A stretch of 64,000 bases of DNA from Moraxella sp. ZY210820 (lineage in GTDB: Bacteria > Pseudomonadota > Gammaproteobacteria > Pseudomonadales > Moraxellaceae). Position numbers and translations under genes: made by a program. Shown here piece after piece: positions 1-7,707 of the stretch. Each line of letters starts with the position of its first letter. Position 1 is the first letter of the stretch. Location of the stretch: contig NZ_CP089978.1 of the NCBI RefSeq assembly GCF_030674635.1, positions 310,001 through 374,000 of the forward strand, read 5' to 3'. Below the pieces are notes generated by a model. The model had not been told where the DNA came from. It saw only the letters and a list, made by a program, of their open reading frames with translations, and searched no databases.

Positions 1-239
1 TCTCAAGCTCTATTCCGGGTTTATTTGAAAATACATGGTTAGGGATTGGTTTTGCAGCATTTGTAGCGATTATTGCATCATTAAATTTAATCTTAGATTT
101 TGATTTAGTGGAAAATTTTGCTGCTCAATCTGCACCAAAATATACAGAATGGTTATGTGGTATTAGTATTTTAGCGACTTTAGTGTGGATGTATGTTTCA
201 TTCTTACGTTTAATTGGCTTTTTAAGTAGTGATGATTAA
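1..239 (+). CDS. Bax inhibitor-1/YccA-like membrane protein, C-terminal part
   Basis: The reading frame is open from the left edge (first whole codon at base 3) to a TAA at 237-239. It encodes the last 78 residues of a membrane protein. Two hydrophobic segments are visible, around 'WLGIGFAAFVAIIASLNLIL' and 'WLCGISILATLVWMYVSFL', separated by DFDLVENFAAQSAPKYTEW. The pattern LILDFDLVE...APKYTEW...LVWMY...LRL matches the C-terminal end of the multi-helix Bax inhibitor-1/YccA-type family (PF12811 kind). The start lies outside the window. The molecular role of the family in bacteria is poorly defined. A hairpin terminator follows directly. Confidence 0.7.
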   Translation, partial: SSSIPGLFENTWLGIGFAAFVAIIASLNLILDFDLVENFAAQSAPKYTEWLCGISILATLVWMYVSFLRLIGFLSSDD

Positions 240-258
240 ATCGTTCATAGCTGAGAAT

Positions 259-290
259 AAAAAACTGAACCGATGTGTTCAGTTTTTTTA
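259..290 (+). terminator. Rho-independent terminator
   Basis: Stem AAAAACTGAAC / GTTCAGTTTTT around a 6-nt loop (CGATGT), followed by T residues. It begins about 20 nt after the stop of the Bax-inhibitor-like gene and closes that unit before dapA. Confidence 0.85.
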
Positions 291-483
291 TGTATAATTG
301 CTTTAAATGATGAAAAAAATTGTGTTTTCTACAAAAAAGATATTGAGAAACAGATGGCGATGGTTCATAATTTAGTATGATTTTGATTGTTCATCATTTT
401 GATGATTATTTAGTTAAAAAGACATATTTCCTGTTTAAATTAAAAGCATTTTAGGCTAAATAGGAATGTGGGGATAGGTAAAA

Positions 484-1377
484 ATGACTCAGCACACACC
501 AAATATTCAAGGTTCTATTGTTGCCATTGTAACGCCAATGTTAGAAGATGGTGGTGTAGACTGGAAAGCACTTGAAGATTTAGTCGAATGGCATATTGAA
601 CAAGGAACACATAGTATTGTTGCGGTGGGTACAACAGGTGAAGCATCGACCTTGAGTATGGAAGAACATACTCAAGTGATTAAAGAAATTATTCGTGTGG
701 CAAATAAACGTATTCCAATTATTGCAGGTACGGGTGCAAATTCAACGCATGAAGCGATTGAATTAACTCAAGCAGCTAAGGATTTAGGTGCAGATGCGTG
801 TTTATTGGTAACACCTTATTATAATAAGCCAACGCAAGAAGGTTTATATCAACATTATAAAACGATTGCTGAAGCGGTAGATATTCCACAAATTTTATAT
901 AATGTGCCGGGGCGTACAGGGGTCGATATGTCAAATGATACAGTTGTACGTTTGGCTGATGTTAAAAATATTGTTGGAATTAAAGATGCAACAGGCGATA
1001 TTCCACGTGGAACAGAACTCATTCAACGTTTAAATGGTAAAATTGCGGTTTATTCTGGCGATGATGCAACCGCTTGGCAACTGATTTTGGCAGGGGCGAA
1101 AGGTAATATCTCGGTAACAGCTAATGTTGCACCCAAAGTGATGAGCCAAGTATGTGAATTTGCATTAGCAGGAAATCAAGCGGAAGCAGAACAAAGCAAT
1201 GCCAAAGTCGCACATTTACATGAGATTTTATTCTGTGAATCGAACCCAATTCCTGTAAAATGGGCTTTATATGAAATGAAACGTATTGATGTGGGCATTC
1301 GTTTACCTTTAACACCACTTGCAACACAATTCCGTGAGCCAATTCGCCAAGCCTTACAACAAGCGGAGATTATCTAA
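484..1377 (+). CDS. dapA: 4-hydroxy-tetrahydrodipicolinate synthase
   Basis: Condenses pyruvate with aspartate semialdehyde, the first committed step of diaminopimelate and lysine synthesis, in the cytoplasm. At 297 aa it has the usual length of this TIM-barrel family. Key residues are visible: the GTTGE loop with T50/T51, Y113 in PYYNKP, Y139 and R144 in YNVPGRTG, and the Schiff-base lysine K167 in GIKDATGD. The motif SGDDATAW follows at 191-198. The ATG at 484 has a purine-rich ribosome site (GGGGATAGG) just upstream. It is the first gene of a dapA-bamC-purC cluster, the same order as in E. coli and Acinetobacter. No lysine riboswitch is seen in the 190 bp upstream. Confidence 0.97.
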   Translation: MTQHTPNIQGSIVAIVTPMLEDGGVDWKALEDLVEWHIEQGTHSIVAVGTTGEASTLSMEEHTQVIKEIIRVANKRIPIIAGTGANSTHEAIELTQAAKDLGADACLLVTPYYNKPTQEGLYQHYKTIAEAVDIPQILYNVPGRTGVDMSNDTVVRLADVKNIVGIKDATGDIPRGTELIQRLNGKIAVYSGDDATAWQLILAGAKGNISVTANVAPKVMSQVCEFALAGNQAEAEQSNAKVAHLHEILFCESNPIPVKWALYEMKRIDVGIRLPLTPLATQFREPIRQALQQAEII

Positions 1378-1974
1378 GTGATGATGAAAAAAACAACATT
1401 AATCATGCTTAGCTTAGTCAGTTTGAGTCTGGCTGGTTGTAGCATGATGGGCATTGATAACCGCTCTTTAGAATATAAAAATGCGAAAACATTAAAACCA
1501 TTAGAAGTGCCTTATGGTATGCAAATGCGTGAAGAAACCGCATTATATCCTTCACCTGTTATTGAAGAACATGCGTTAAACAATGCACCACGTTATGAAA
1601 ATCGTCGTGGTAATCGTTATGAATTGCCACGTCCTGCTCTAGGTGCAAGCATGTCAATGAATACCATTCAGTTGCAAAATTTACGCCCACATATGATTTA
1701 TGATGGTAATAAAAATCCATTATTACAAATTGCTGGTGATACGGAGCAAATTTGGCGTTATGTGGTGGCAACAGCAAGCAGTTTAAATTATAAACTGACC
1801 TCTGAAGATAAAACGTCAGCAGTTTTAGAAAAAGATGGCAAACAATATCTGTTATATTTAAGTCAAATTGGTGCGACACACGTTTTGGCATTATATGATG
1901 AAACAGGAAGTTTTGCTTCAAAAGAAATTGCAACTGAAATTCTTACACAAATTTATCAAAATTGGCCTGTTTAA
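1378..1974 (+). CDS. bamC: Outer-membrane assembly lipoprotein, BamC/NlpB-like
   Basis: A short lipoprotein of about 198 aa with a typical signal peptide and lipobox LAGC (Cys at about residue 21). The early segment LEYKNAKTLKPLEVPYGM followed by YELPRPALG resembles the unstructured N-terminus by which BamC contacts BamD. Only one helix-grip-like domain (about residues 110-198) follows, whereas E. coli BamC (344 aa) has two, so this is a short form. Placement between dapA and purC is the classic nlpB position. The start is ambiguous: GTG at 1378 or the ATGs at 1381 and 1384, all behind GGAG at 1364, which lies inside dapA. Confidence 0.75.
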   Translation: MMMKKTTLIMLSLVSLSLAGCSMMGIDNRSLEYKNAKTLKPLEVPYGMQMREETALYPSPVIEEHALNNAPRYENRRGNRYELPRPALGASMSMNTIQLQNLRPHMIYDGNKNPLLQIAGDTEQIWRYVVATASSLNYKLTSEDKTSAVLEKDGKQYLLYLSQIGATHVLALYDETGSFASKEIATEILTQIYQNWPV

Positions 1975-2008
1975 ATCATAAACAGAAATGATATTTAAAG
2001 GTTTATCC

Positions 2009-2728
2009 ATGCAAAAACAAGAGTTACTCTATACTGGTAAAGCAAAATCAGTTTATACCACAGAAAATCCAGATTTATTGGTTTTAGTTTTCCGTGATGA
2101 TGCGTCAGCATTTAACGGTGAAAAAATTGCTCAACTTGAGCGTAAAGGTAAAGTAAATAATCGCTTTAATGCATTTATTATGCAAAAATTGGCTGAAGCG
2201 GGTATTGAAACACATTTTGAGCAATTATTAACACCAACTGAAGTATTGGTTAAGAAATTAGACATGATTCCTGTAGAATGTGTGATTCGTAACTATACAG
2301 CAGGTAGTTTATGTCGCCGTTTAGGTTTGGAAGAAGGTTTACCATTAACACCACCGACTTTTGAATTATTCTTTAAAGATGATGCATTAGGCGACCCAAT
2401 GGTTAATGAAAGCCAATCAGTTGCATTAGGTTGGGCAACTGAACAGCAACTTGCAGAAATGAAACGTCTAACTTACAAAGTAAATGAAGTATTAAGTGAA
2501 TTGTTTGCACAAGGTAATATGATTTTAGTGGACTTTAAACTTGAATTTGGCGTGTTTAAAGACCGTATTGTGTTAGGTGATGAATTTTCTCCAGATGGTT
2601 GCCGTTTGTGGGATAAAGACACTAAGAAAAAATTAGATAAAGACCGTTTCCGTCAAGGTTTAGGCGATGTAGTTGAAGCTTATGAAGAAGTGGCACATCG
2701 TTTAGGTGTTGATTTAAGCGATATTTAA
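2009..2728 (+). CDS. purC: Phosphoribosylaminoimidazole-succinocarboxamide synthase
   Basis: SAICAR synthetase joins aspartate to CAIR using ATP in purine synthesis. The ATG at 2009 gives [16 protein letters not shown] and 239 aa, the normal family length. An in-frame ATG at 1988 would add seven residues but has no good ribosome site, whereas AAAGG at 1997-2001 serves 2009. Seen motifs include [10 protein letters not shown] (nucleotide-binding N-terminus), [11 protein letters not shown] at about 83-93, and LVDFKLEFG / [12 protein letters not shown] towards the C-terminus. It is the third gene of the dapA-bamC-purC cluster, 34 bp after bamC, and is followed by a terminator. Confidence 0.97.
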   Translation: MQKQELLYTGKAKSVYTTENPDLLVLVFRDDASAFNGEKIAQLERKGKVNNRFNAFIMQKLAEAGIETHFEQLLTPTEVLVKKLDMIPVECVIRNYTAGSLCRRLGLEEGLPLTPPTFELFFKDDALGDPMVNESQSVALGWATEQQLAEMKRLTYKVNEVLSELFAQGNMILVDFKLEFGVFKDRIVLGDEFSPDGCRLWDKDTKKKLDKDRFRQGLGDVVEAYEEVAHRLGVDLSDI

Positions 2729-2742
2729 TGATTTAAAATCAT

Positions 2743-2769
2743 AAAAACTGTACGCAAGTGCAGTTTTTT
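2743..2769 (+). terminator. Rho-independent terminator after purC
   Basis: Stem AAAACTGTAC / GTGCAGTTTT (one G-T pair) with a GCAA tetraloop and a trailing T run, 15 nt after the purC stop. It ends the dapA-bamC-purC unit. Confidence 0.85.
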
Positions 2770-2795
2770 ATGATTGATTTTTTGATGCAAATAGC

Positions 2796-3398
2796 ATGAC
2801 ATTACAACTTTTAGAAACCATTGCCATTGTTGATGGGCAAATCCAAAATTTTGATTATCATCAGCAACGTTATCAGCAGGGTATGCGATTTTTAACGCAA
2901 TCCAATTCAGATTTTGCTTTATCACACATTATTGTACCAAATGAATTTCAGCGTGGTTTAGTACGTTGTCGTATGCAATATGATGTTTATCAACAGCATA
3001 TTGAGTTTTTTCACTATCAAACAAGAAATATTCAAACTTATCAAATTGTTATATGTAATGAAATTGATTATAGCTATAAATATACTGACCGTGAAATGAT
3101 TAATCAACTATTCGCTCAGCGTGGTGGATGTGATGATATTATCATCGTTAAAAATGGCAAAATAACCGATAGTAGCATTGGCAATTTGTTATTTTATAAA
3201 AATGGGCAATGGTTTACACCATCAGAACCATTATTGGCAGGCACACAGCGAGCGAAGTTATTAGATTTAGGGCAAATTCAACTGGCTAATATTTATTTCA
3301 ATCATTTATATCAATTTGAAAAAATGATGATGATTAATGCCTTAAATCCTTTTGATGAACAACGAGCGATTTCAATGCAAATGGTTCAAGGTGTGTGA
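2796..3398 (+). CDS. Class IV aminotransferase family protein
   Basis: A 200-aa PLP-dependent fold-type IV protein, the superfamily of branched-chain aminotransferase and aminodeoxychorismate lyase (PabC). The N-terminal pattern LLETIAIVDGQIQNFDYHQQR marks the subgroup. K95 in DYSYKYTDR sits where the PLP-binding lysine is expected. KNGKITDSSIGNLLFY (119-134) and PLLAGTQRAKLL (145-156) are the typical cofactor phosphate-binding region. It is shorter than PabC or IlvE (about 270-310 aa). The substrate cannot be told from sequence; folate or amino-acid metabolism is a guess. Its ribosome site is weak. It lies 26 bp beyond the purC terminator and converges on the next gene. Confidence 0.75.
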   Translation: MTLQLLETIAIVDGQIQNFDYHQQRYQQGMRFLTQSNSDFALSHIIVPNEFQRGLVRCRMQYDVYQQHIEFFHYQTRNIQTYQIVICNEIDYSYKYTDREMINQLFAQRGGCDDIIIVKNGKITDSSIGNLLFYKNGQWFTPSEPLLAGTQRAKLLDLGQIQLANIYFNHLYQFEKMMMINALNPFDEQRAISMQMVQGV

Positions 3399-3423
3399 TG
3401 ATTTACTAGGTGTTATTTTTATA

Positions 3424-3891
3424 TTAATGACCTAGAGTGATTTCATCAAGCAAAATAAAATAATCTGTTATGGTTTTTAGAAAAGATTTTTTCACTAGGT
3501 TGATATTATATAATAATAGTGAAAAGTCTAAACTATCATCAGATAAAATAATAAATTTATAATTGGAGTCATATATGATATAGAAATAGGAAAATTGGTT
3601 TTGATTTATATTTTCATGAAAATAAAAGTGAGCTACTTTTTTGGCATCATGAATATTGGAGATATTAAATTTTTTGATGATTTCAAATTGGTCTTTTTTT
3701 GCATCATAGAAATAGAATAAGATATTGATATTATTGAAATAATTGATAATATATTTAAAGAAATCACTACGCATCACAGCAAAATCTGTAACAGCTAAAT
3801 AATAACGATTTAAGTGAATATTGGCTATATTAGGGAAATATAATTGTAAACGATGTAATAATTCTGTTTGATTGAGTTGCAAATTTTTCAT
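3424..3891 (-). CDS. Hypothetical protein, AT-rich orphan
   Basis: 155 aa, not recognised. It has no signal peptide or membrane helix. The composition is rich in Asn, Ile, Phe, Tyr and Lys, and its codons are more AT-rich than those of neighbouring metabolic genes. Segments such as FNNINILFYFYDAKKDQFEI alternate in a way that suggests an alpha/beta fold. It lies 60 bp downstream of, and parallel to, another orphan gene of similar composition, and the two probably form one unit. It converges on the class IV aminotransferase gene (25 bp gap). The composition and orphan status fit accessory or horizontally acquired DNA, but no mobile element is visible. Confidence 0.55.
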   Translation of the reverse strand: MKNLQLNQTELLHRLQLYFPNIANIHLNRYYLAVTDFAVMRSDFFKYIINYFNNINILFYFYDAKKDQFEIIKKFNISNIHDAKKVAHFYFHENINQNQFSYFYIIYDSNYKFIILSDDSLDFSLLLYNINLVKKSFLKTITDYFILLDEITLGH

Positions 3892-3951
3892 GTGATACCT
3901 TAAATTAAAATAGTTATGAAAAATAAATTATCTAAACTCACGTTTAACATT

Positions 3952-4263
3952 TTATTTATAGGGCGTATTCTCAAATGGGTCAAATAAAATGTGATGATTA
4001 TTGTTTTTTGCTTTCTGTATCAATTTAATAATTGATAAAATTTCATCTGAAAAATTAGTGTTTTGTTGATGAAAATAATGAAATTCATCAAGTAATGTGT
4101 CTAAATCAGTAATCAATTCATAATCAACCCATGAAACTTCTGAAATTAAAGTGTATTGATGATGAGAGAAATTTACTAAAAGTTGTGCTAAATTTTTAGA
4201 AAGGATTTGGTATTCAAGTGATTGAAATGGTTCTTGATTAGACCAAATATGAACAATATACAT
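3952..4263 (-). CDS. Hypothetical protein, AT-rich orphan
   Basis: 103 aa, not recognised. It is soluble and acidic, rich in His, Gln and Asn, with a predicted helical middle (LDTLLDEFHYFHQQNTNF then ILSIIKLIQKAKN). It is the upstream partner of the 155-aa orphan gene. About 30 bp upstream of its start lies a perfect 9-bp inverted repeat (4293-4313) that could be an operator. A two-gene AT-rich unit of small unknown proteins could be an immunity or toxin-antitoxin-like pair, but no motif supports a specific call. Confidence 0.5.
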   Translation of the reverse strand: MYIVHIWSNQEPFQSLEYQILSKNLAQLLVNFSHHQYTLISEVSWVDYELITDLDTLLDEFHYFHQQNTNFSDEILSIIKLIQKAKNNNHHILFDPFENTPYK

Positions 4264-4292
4264 CGTTTATATTACCATTACACAATTAGTAA

Positions 4293-4313
4293 TAAGTAGA
4301 TGCCATCTACTTA
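4293..4313. repeat. Perfect 9-bp inverted repeat
   Basis: TAAGTAGAT-GCC-ATCTACTTA, about 30 bp upstream of the minus-strand orphan gene that starts at 4263. No T-run follows, so it is not a typical terminator. It may be an operator. Confidence 0.5.
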
Positions 4314-4490
4314 ATCTTTATATTTCAATAAGTTATATTCATTTATTAAACTGCACTCACGTTATCTAATACAATTTTCATATTTGGATAATAGCATATA
4401 TAAAATTACCTATCAAATGAAAAATTATATGGTATCTTGTAATGAGTACTGATGAAATGATTGATTTGGTGAAGTAAAGTGAGTTCATCA

Positions 4491-4520
4491 TTGCCTAAAA
4501 ACCGTGAATTATGCTATATT
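4491..4520 (+). promoter_or_regulatory. Candidate sigma-70 promoter of ridA
   Basis: TTGCCT at 4491-4496, an 18-bp spacer, then TATATT at 4515-4520, about 33 bp upstream of the ridA start codon. Confidence 0.45.
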
Positions 4521-4552
4521 CAACCTAACTAATTTTTATTGATGAGCATATT

Positions 4553-4933
4553 ATGACACGTCAAGTTATCCATACAGAACACGCACCTGCGGCGATTGGT
4601 ACTTATTCACAAGCAATTTTGGTTAATGATACCATTTATCTATCAGGGCAAATTGGTTTAGACCCTTATACGATGGAATTGGTTGATGGGATTGAAGCAC
4701 AAATACGCCGTGTATTTGATAACTTAAAAGCAGTTTGTGAAGCAGGCGGTGCAAGTTTAGCTGATATTGCAAAATTAAATATTTTTCTAACAGATTTATC
4801 ACACTTCCAATTAGTTAATCAAATTATGGGTGAATATTTTGCACAGCCTTATCCTGCTCGTGCCGCTTTGGGTGTAGCAAGTTTACCACGTGGTGCATTA
4901 GTGGAAATGGACGGTATTGTGGTACTTAAATAA
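4553..4933 (+). CDS. ridA: 2-iminobutanoate/2-iminopropanoate deaminase (RidA)
   Basis: A trimeric cytoplasmic enzyme that hydrolyses reactive enamine/imine intermediates released by PLP enzymes. At 126 aa it is full length for the YjgF/YER057c/UK114 family. Active-site features are visible: R103 in [10 protein letters not shown]118 in [10 protein letters not shown]18 in IGTYSQA, and the family signature region LSGQIGLDP. In many relatives ridA sits beside spoT; here spoT is at the far end of the window, so that link is absent. A terminator follows. Confidence 0.93.
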   Translation: MTRQVIHTEHAPAAIGTYSQAILVNDTIYLSGQIGLDPYTMELVDGIEAQIRRVFDNLKAVCEAGGASLADIAKLNIFLTDLSHFQLVNQIMGEYFAQPYPARAALGVASLPRGALVEMDGIVVLK

Positions 4934-4955
4934 ATTCTACCGTGATATAAACGAG

Positions 4956-4986
4956 AAGCATTACCGATTAAGTAATGCTTTTTAAT
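4956..4986 (+). terminator. Rho-independent terminator after ridA
   Basis: Stem AAGCATTAC / GTAATGCTT with a 7-nt loop, followed by TTTAATT. Confidence 0.8.
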
Positions 4987-5029
4987 TGAAAATAACAATG
5001 ATAATAATGGATAAATTGAATAAAAATGA

Positions 5030-5057
5030 TTGACAGTTGATAATAATTATCGATAAT
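5030..5057 (+). promoter_or_regulatory. bfd promoter with overlapping Fur box
   Basis: TTGACA at 5030-5035 is followed after 16 bp by GATAAT at 5052-5057. The stretch 5038-5052, TGATAATAATTATCG, matches the 7-1-7 Fur consensus TGATAATNATTATCA at 13 of 14 defined positions and covers the spacer up to the -10. This placement predicts iron-dependent repression of bfd, as known for Bfd in other gammaproteobacteria. Confidence 0.8.
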
Positions 5058-5098
5058 ATTACTTATCTTATTTAATTATCCATTTGGGAGAAAGTATC

Positions 5099-5293
5099 AT
5101 GTACGTTTGCTTATGTCGAGGCATTACTGACCAAGATATTAAAAATGCAATGGCTGAAGGAGCGAGCAGTTTCCGTGAAGTGCGTGATTTATTGGATTTA
5201 GGCACGTGTTGTGGACGGTGTGCCCCTGAAGCTCGTTCAATTATCAATCAAGAATTGGCAGAAATTGCGAGTCGTTTAGCTGTAGCGGCTTAA
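5099..5293 (+). CDS. bfd: Bacterioferritin-associated ferredoxin
   Basis: A small [2Fe-2S] protein that docks on bacterioferritin and passes electrons to the heme to release stored iron. From the ATG at 5099 it is 64 aa and starts MYVCLCRGITDQDI. The four cluster cysteines are C4, C6, C38 and C41 (CLC ... CCGRC), as in E. coli Bfd. A TTG in frame at 5084 is not the start, because the ribosome site GGGAG (5086-5090) overlaps it and serves 5099. A near-consensus Fur site covers its promoter, and bfr lies 204 bp downstream in the same direction. Confidence 0.95.
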   Translation: MYVCLCRGITDQDIKNAMAEGASSFREVRDLLDLGTCCGRCAPEARSIINQELAEIASRLAVAA

Positions 5294-5328
5294 TGAGATT
5301 ATCATTTAAAATTGAAATAGTTCATTGA

Positions 5329-5377
5329 TTGACAGGGAAGTTATTTAATAATAATTCACAAATGATAATGCTAATTT
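5329..5377 (+). promoter_or_regulatory. Candidate bfr promoter and weak Fur-like site
   Basis: TTGACA at 5329-5334 with an AATAAT-like -10 at about 5350-5355. Just downstream TGATAATGCTAATTT (5363-5377) matches the Fur half-site fully on the left (7/7) and partly on the right (3/7). bfr may also be read from the bfd promoter, since no terminator is seen between them. Confidence 0.45.
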
Positions 5378-5497
5378 ATTTTGAATAAAATATACTCTAC
5401 TTTGTATATTGTTTTCATTTGCAGTTCAAAAAAATACTCGAAAAATATAATAAATTTGGTTAATATAGCAAAATTAACATATCATTTGGAGCTTACC

Positions 5498-5977
5498 ATG
5501 CAAGGTAATAAAGAAGTCATTATACAATTAAATCAAGTGCTTTATCATCAACTCACTGCGATTAACCAATATTTTTTACACGCTCGTATGTTTAATGATT
5601 GGGGTATTAATGAATTAGGTGAAGCAGATTATAAAGAATCGATTCATCAAATGAAACACGCTGATAAAATCATTGAACGTATTTTATTTTTAAATGGTTT
5701 ACCAAATTTGCAACATTTAGGTAAATTGTATATTGGTCAGCATACTGAAGAAGTATTACAATGCAACGTGCGTAAGGCTCAAGAAAACATTGAAGCATTA
5801 CAAAAAGCGATTACTGTGGCTGAACAGCATTTAGATTATGTTACCCGTGAATTGGTACAAAATATTTTAGAAGCTGAAGAAGAATATCATGATTGGGCAA
5901 ATACACAGCTTGATTTGATTGAAAAAGTAGGTATTCAAAACTATATCCAATCAAATATGGGCGAAGATGAACATTAA
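5498..5977 (+). CDS. bfr: Bacterioferritin, heme-binding subunit with degenerate ferroxidase site
   Basis: A 159-aa four-helix ferritin-like subunit. The start is the ATG at 5498 behind TTTGGAG; a longer in-frame reading from 5381 adds 39 unlike residues. It aligns along its length with E. coli Bfr (AINQYFLHARMF, MKHAD, ERILFL-GLPNLQ-LGKL). The heme ligand M52 is kept. Of the six E. coli ferroxidase ligands, E18 is Q18, E51 is Q51, E94 is A94 and H130 is Y130; only H54 and E127 remain. This is the pattern of the heme-binding, catalytically poor subunit that in Pseudomonas and Neisseria co-assembles with a ferroxidase-competent partner. No second bfr is in the window. It likely works with the upstream bfd. 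Confidence 0.93.
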   Translation: MQGNKEVIIQLNQVLYHQLTAINQYFLHARMFNDWGINELGEADYKESIHQMKHADKIIERILFLNGLPNLQHLGKLYIGQHTEEVLQCNVRKAQENIEALQKAITVAEQHLDYVTRELVQNILEAEEEYHDWANTQLDLIEKVGIQNYIQSNMGEDEH

Positions 5978-5994
5978 TTGTTTCATATTGATAG

Positions 5995-6027
5995 AAAAAA
6001 GCACAAATTTAAGATTTGTGCTTTTTT
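5995..6027. terminator. Strong, probably bidirectional terminator after bfr
   Basis: A 14-bp stem AAAAAAGCACAAAT / ATTTGTGCTTTTTT with a 5-nt loop, between the convergent bfr and antiporter genes. It has T-runs in both orientations. Confidence 0.9.
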
Positions 6028-6052
6028 GTGTTTGGGAATAATTTAAGGATAA

Positions 6053-7432
6053 TTACAACACCATTGCTGCAATCCAGCCAAAGATGAGTAATGGAATATT
6101 AAAATGGATAAACGTGGGTACAACTGTATCCCAAATATGGTTATGTTGTCCATCAACTGCTAAACCAGATGTTGGTCCAAGTGTTGAATCAGAGGCTGGT
6201 GAGCCTGCATCACCCAAAGCTGCTGCCGTACCAATAATGGCAATCGTAGCTAATGGCGAAAAACCAAGTTGGATACATAATGGTACATAAAGCACCGTTA
6301 AAATCGGCACTGTACTAAATGATGAGCCAATGCCCAATGTTACCAATAAACCAACCAATAACATCATAAAGGCAGCTAGACCTTTTTGTCCATCAACCAT
6401 ACTAATGATAGCACTGACTAAGGTATCAACGTGTCCTGTTGCTTTCATTACTGCTGCAAAACCTGCTGCTGCAATCATGATAAAGCCGATTAATGCCATC
6501 ATACGCATACCTTGCATAAAGACATCATCGGACTCTTTCCATTTGAAAATCCCTGAAAATGATAAAATGGCAAAACCGACTAAACCACCTAACGCCATTG
6601 AACCAGAAGAGAGACGTACCCATAATGTTGCGATAATTGCAATACCTGCCATTATCATGACTTTAGTGCTAACGTGTGGAATAACAGGCTCTTCGGCTGC
6701 AGTTTTACCGTCAAAATGCATGGTTTTTTGTGGTTCAACATCAATATTTTGATAAACACGTGGTTTACGATAGCTAATAAATACTGCAATCAACATACCT
6801 AAAAACATACCTGCTACAGGAATTAGCATGGCTTTAGGCATCATGTCTTTACTAACGCTAAAGTTCATGGCTTGTCCTGCCTCGTTGATATTTTTCATGA
6901 CAATATCTTCAAGGAACATTGCTCCGAAACCTGCTGGAATAAGCATATATGTACCGACCAATCCCATCGTCATAACACAGGCAACAGCACGGCGGTCAAG
7001 ATTTAATTGATTAATGACTGCTAATAATGGTGGAACTAAAACAGGAATAAACGCAATATGTACTGGAATAACATTTTGCGACATGATAGCAGCAATTAAC
7101 AATACGCTTAATAAAAAGAATTTGATTTTGCTAGCACTCACGATTTTGGTGCTATCCGATTGTTGATGGAGTTTTTTAACCATGTTATGTGCCAAGATAT
7201 CAGGTACACCTGATTTGGCGAGTGCAAGTGCAAAAGCACCTAAAATAGCATAAGATAAAGCAATTTCAGCTCCACCGCCCACACCATTATTAAAGGTTTT
7301 CATAACGGTTGCGAGGTCTAAACCAGCGACTAAACCGCCAACGACTGCCGCAATGACTAAAGACAATACGACAGAAATACGAGAGAGTGATAAGGCACAC
7401 ATCACAATAATAGCTATGACGACTGCGTTCAT
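6053..7432 (-). CDS. Na+/H+ antiporter family protein (NhaC-like/YuiF-like)
   Basis: 459 aa with about 11-12 hydrophobic helices, an inner-membrane secondary transporter. N-terminal MNAVVIAIIVMCALSLSRISVVLSL and the block FNNGVGGGAEIALSYAILGAFALAL are typical of the Na_H_antiport-type N-terminal domain. The conserved loop GDAGSPASDSTLGPTSGL near the C-terminus is the hallmark of this ion-transporter superfamily branch. A soluble loop of about 40 residues (230-270) splits the two halves. In Bacillus a relative (YuiF) has been linked to histidine uptake, so sodium/proton exchange is not certain. It is a single gene, convergent with bfr. Confidence 0.8.
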   Translation of the reverse strand: MNAVVIAIIVMCALSLSRISVVLSLVIAAVVGGLVAGLDLATVMKTFNNGVGGGAEIALSYAILGAFALALAKSGVPDILAHNMVKKLHQQSDSTKIVSASKIKFFLLSVLLIAAIMSQNVIPVHIAFIPVLVPPLLAVINQLNLDRRAVACVMTMGLVGTYMLIPAGFGAMFLEDIVMKNINEAGQAMNFSVSKDMMPKAMLIPVAGMFLGMLIAVFISYRKPRVYQNIDVEPQKTMHFDGKTAAEEPVIPHVSTKVMIMAGIAIIATLWVRLSSGSMALGGLVGFAILSFSGIFKWKESDDVFMQGMRMMALIGFIMIAAAGFAAVMKATGHVDTLVSAIISMVDGQKGLAAFMMLLVGLLVTLGIGSSFSTVPILTVLYVPLCIQLGFSPLATIAIIGTAAALGDAGSPASDSTLGPTSGLAVDGQHNHIWDTVVPTFIHFNIPLLIFGWIAAMVL

Positions 7433-7512
7433 AAGTTAATCTTTATAAAAATAGAAAAAAATTAACGTATTGTAACATAATTTTATTGATAAGATAAATC
7501 CTATGTCAATTA

Positions 7513-7582
7513 TTCAGACTAATCGTATGAGTGATTTAACTTATTGATTTTATTAAACTATTTAAATTAAAAAATAATATGA
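7513..7582. repeat. Diverged direct repeat flanking the EamA gene, copy 1
   Basis: Contains AATCGTATGAGTGATTTAA followed by TTATTGATTTTATTAAA and AATTAAAAAATAAT. The same blocks recur at 8711-8784 on the other side of the EamA transporter gene in the same orientation. Confidence 0.7.
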
Positions 7583-7593
7583 TTGTGGTCTAA

Positions 7594-7689
7594 AAAAGTA
7601 TGCTGAATATTATTTATGATTAATAATTATGTTGTAAATCAATATATTACGCAAATATTTCTAATATTAAATATGAATAGCATACTTTT
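7594..7689. repeat. MITE-like element with 11-bp terminal inverted repeats
   Basis: Ends AAAAGTATGCT (7594-7604) and AGCATACTTTT (7679-7689) are exact inverted repeats, 96 bp overall. The flanks TGATTG... and CCAATCA extend the symmetry imperfectly. The interior is AT-rich and non-coding. It interrupts the similarity between the two flanking direct repeats. Confidence 0.45.
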
Positions 7690-7707
7690 CCAATCACTAC
7701 CTTTCAT

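Noticed and set aside
307..375. Small reading frame MMKKIVFSTKK... with two Trp codons upstream of dapA
   Set aside because: No ribosome site, no attenuator hairpin after it, and Trp codons have no bearing on lysine synthesis. Likely chance.
3424..4263. Phage or defence island at the two orphan genes
   Set aside because: No integrase, recombinase, tRNA boundary or defence motif is visible.
5381..5497. N-terminal extension of bacterioferritin
   Set aside because: 39 residues unlike any Bfr. The ATG at 5498 has a good ribosome site and gives the right length.
6084..7010. Long opposite-strand frames across the antiporter gene
   Set aside because: They are antisense shadows of a clear membrane-protein gene, a by-product of its codon bias.
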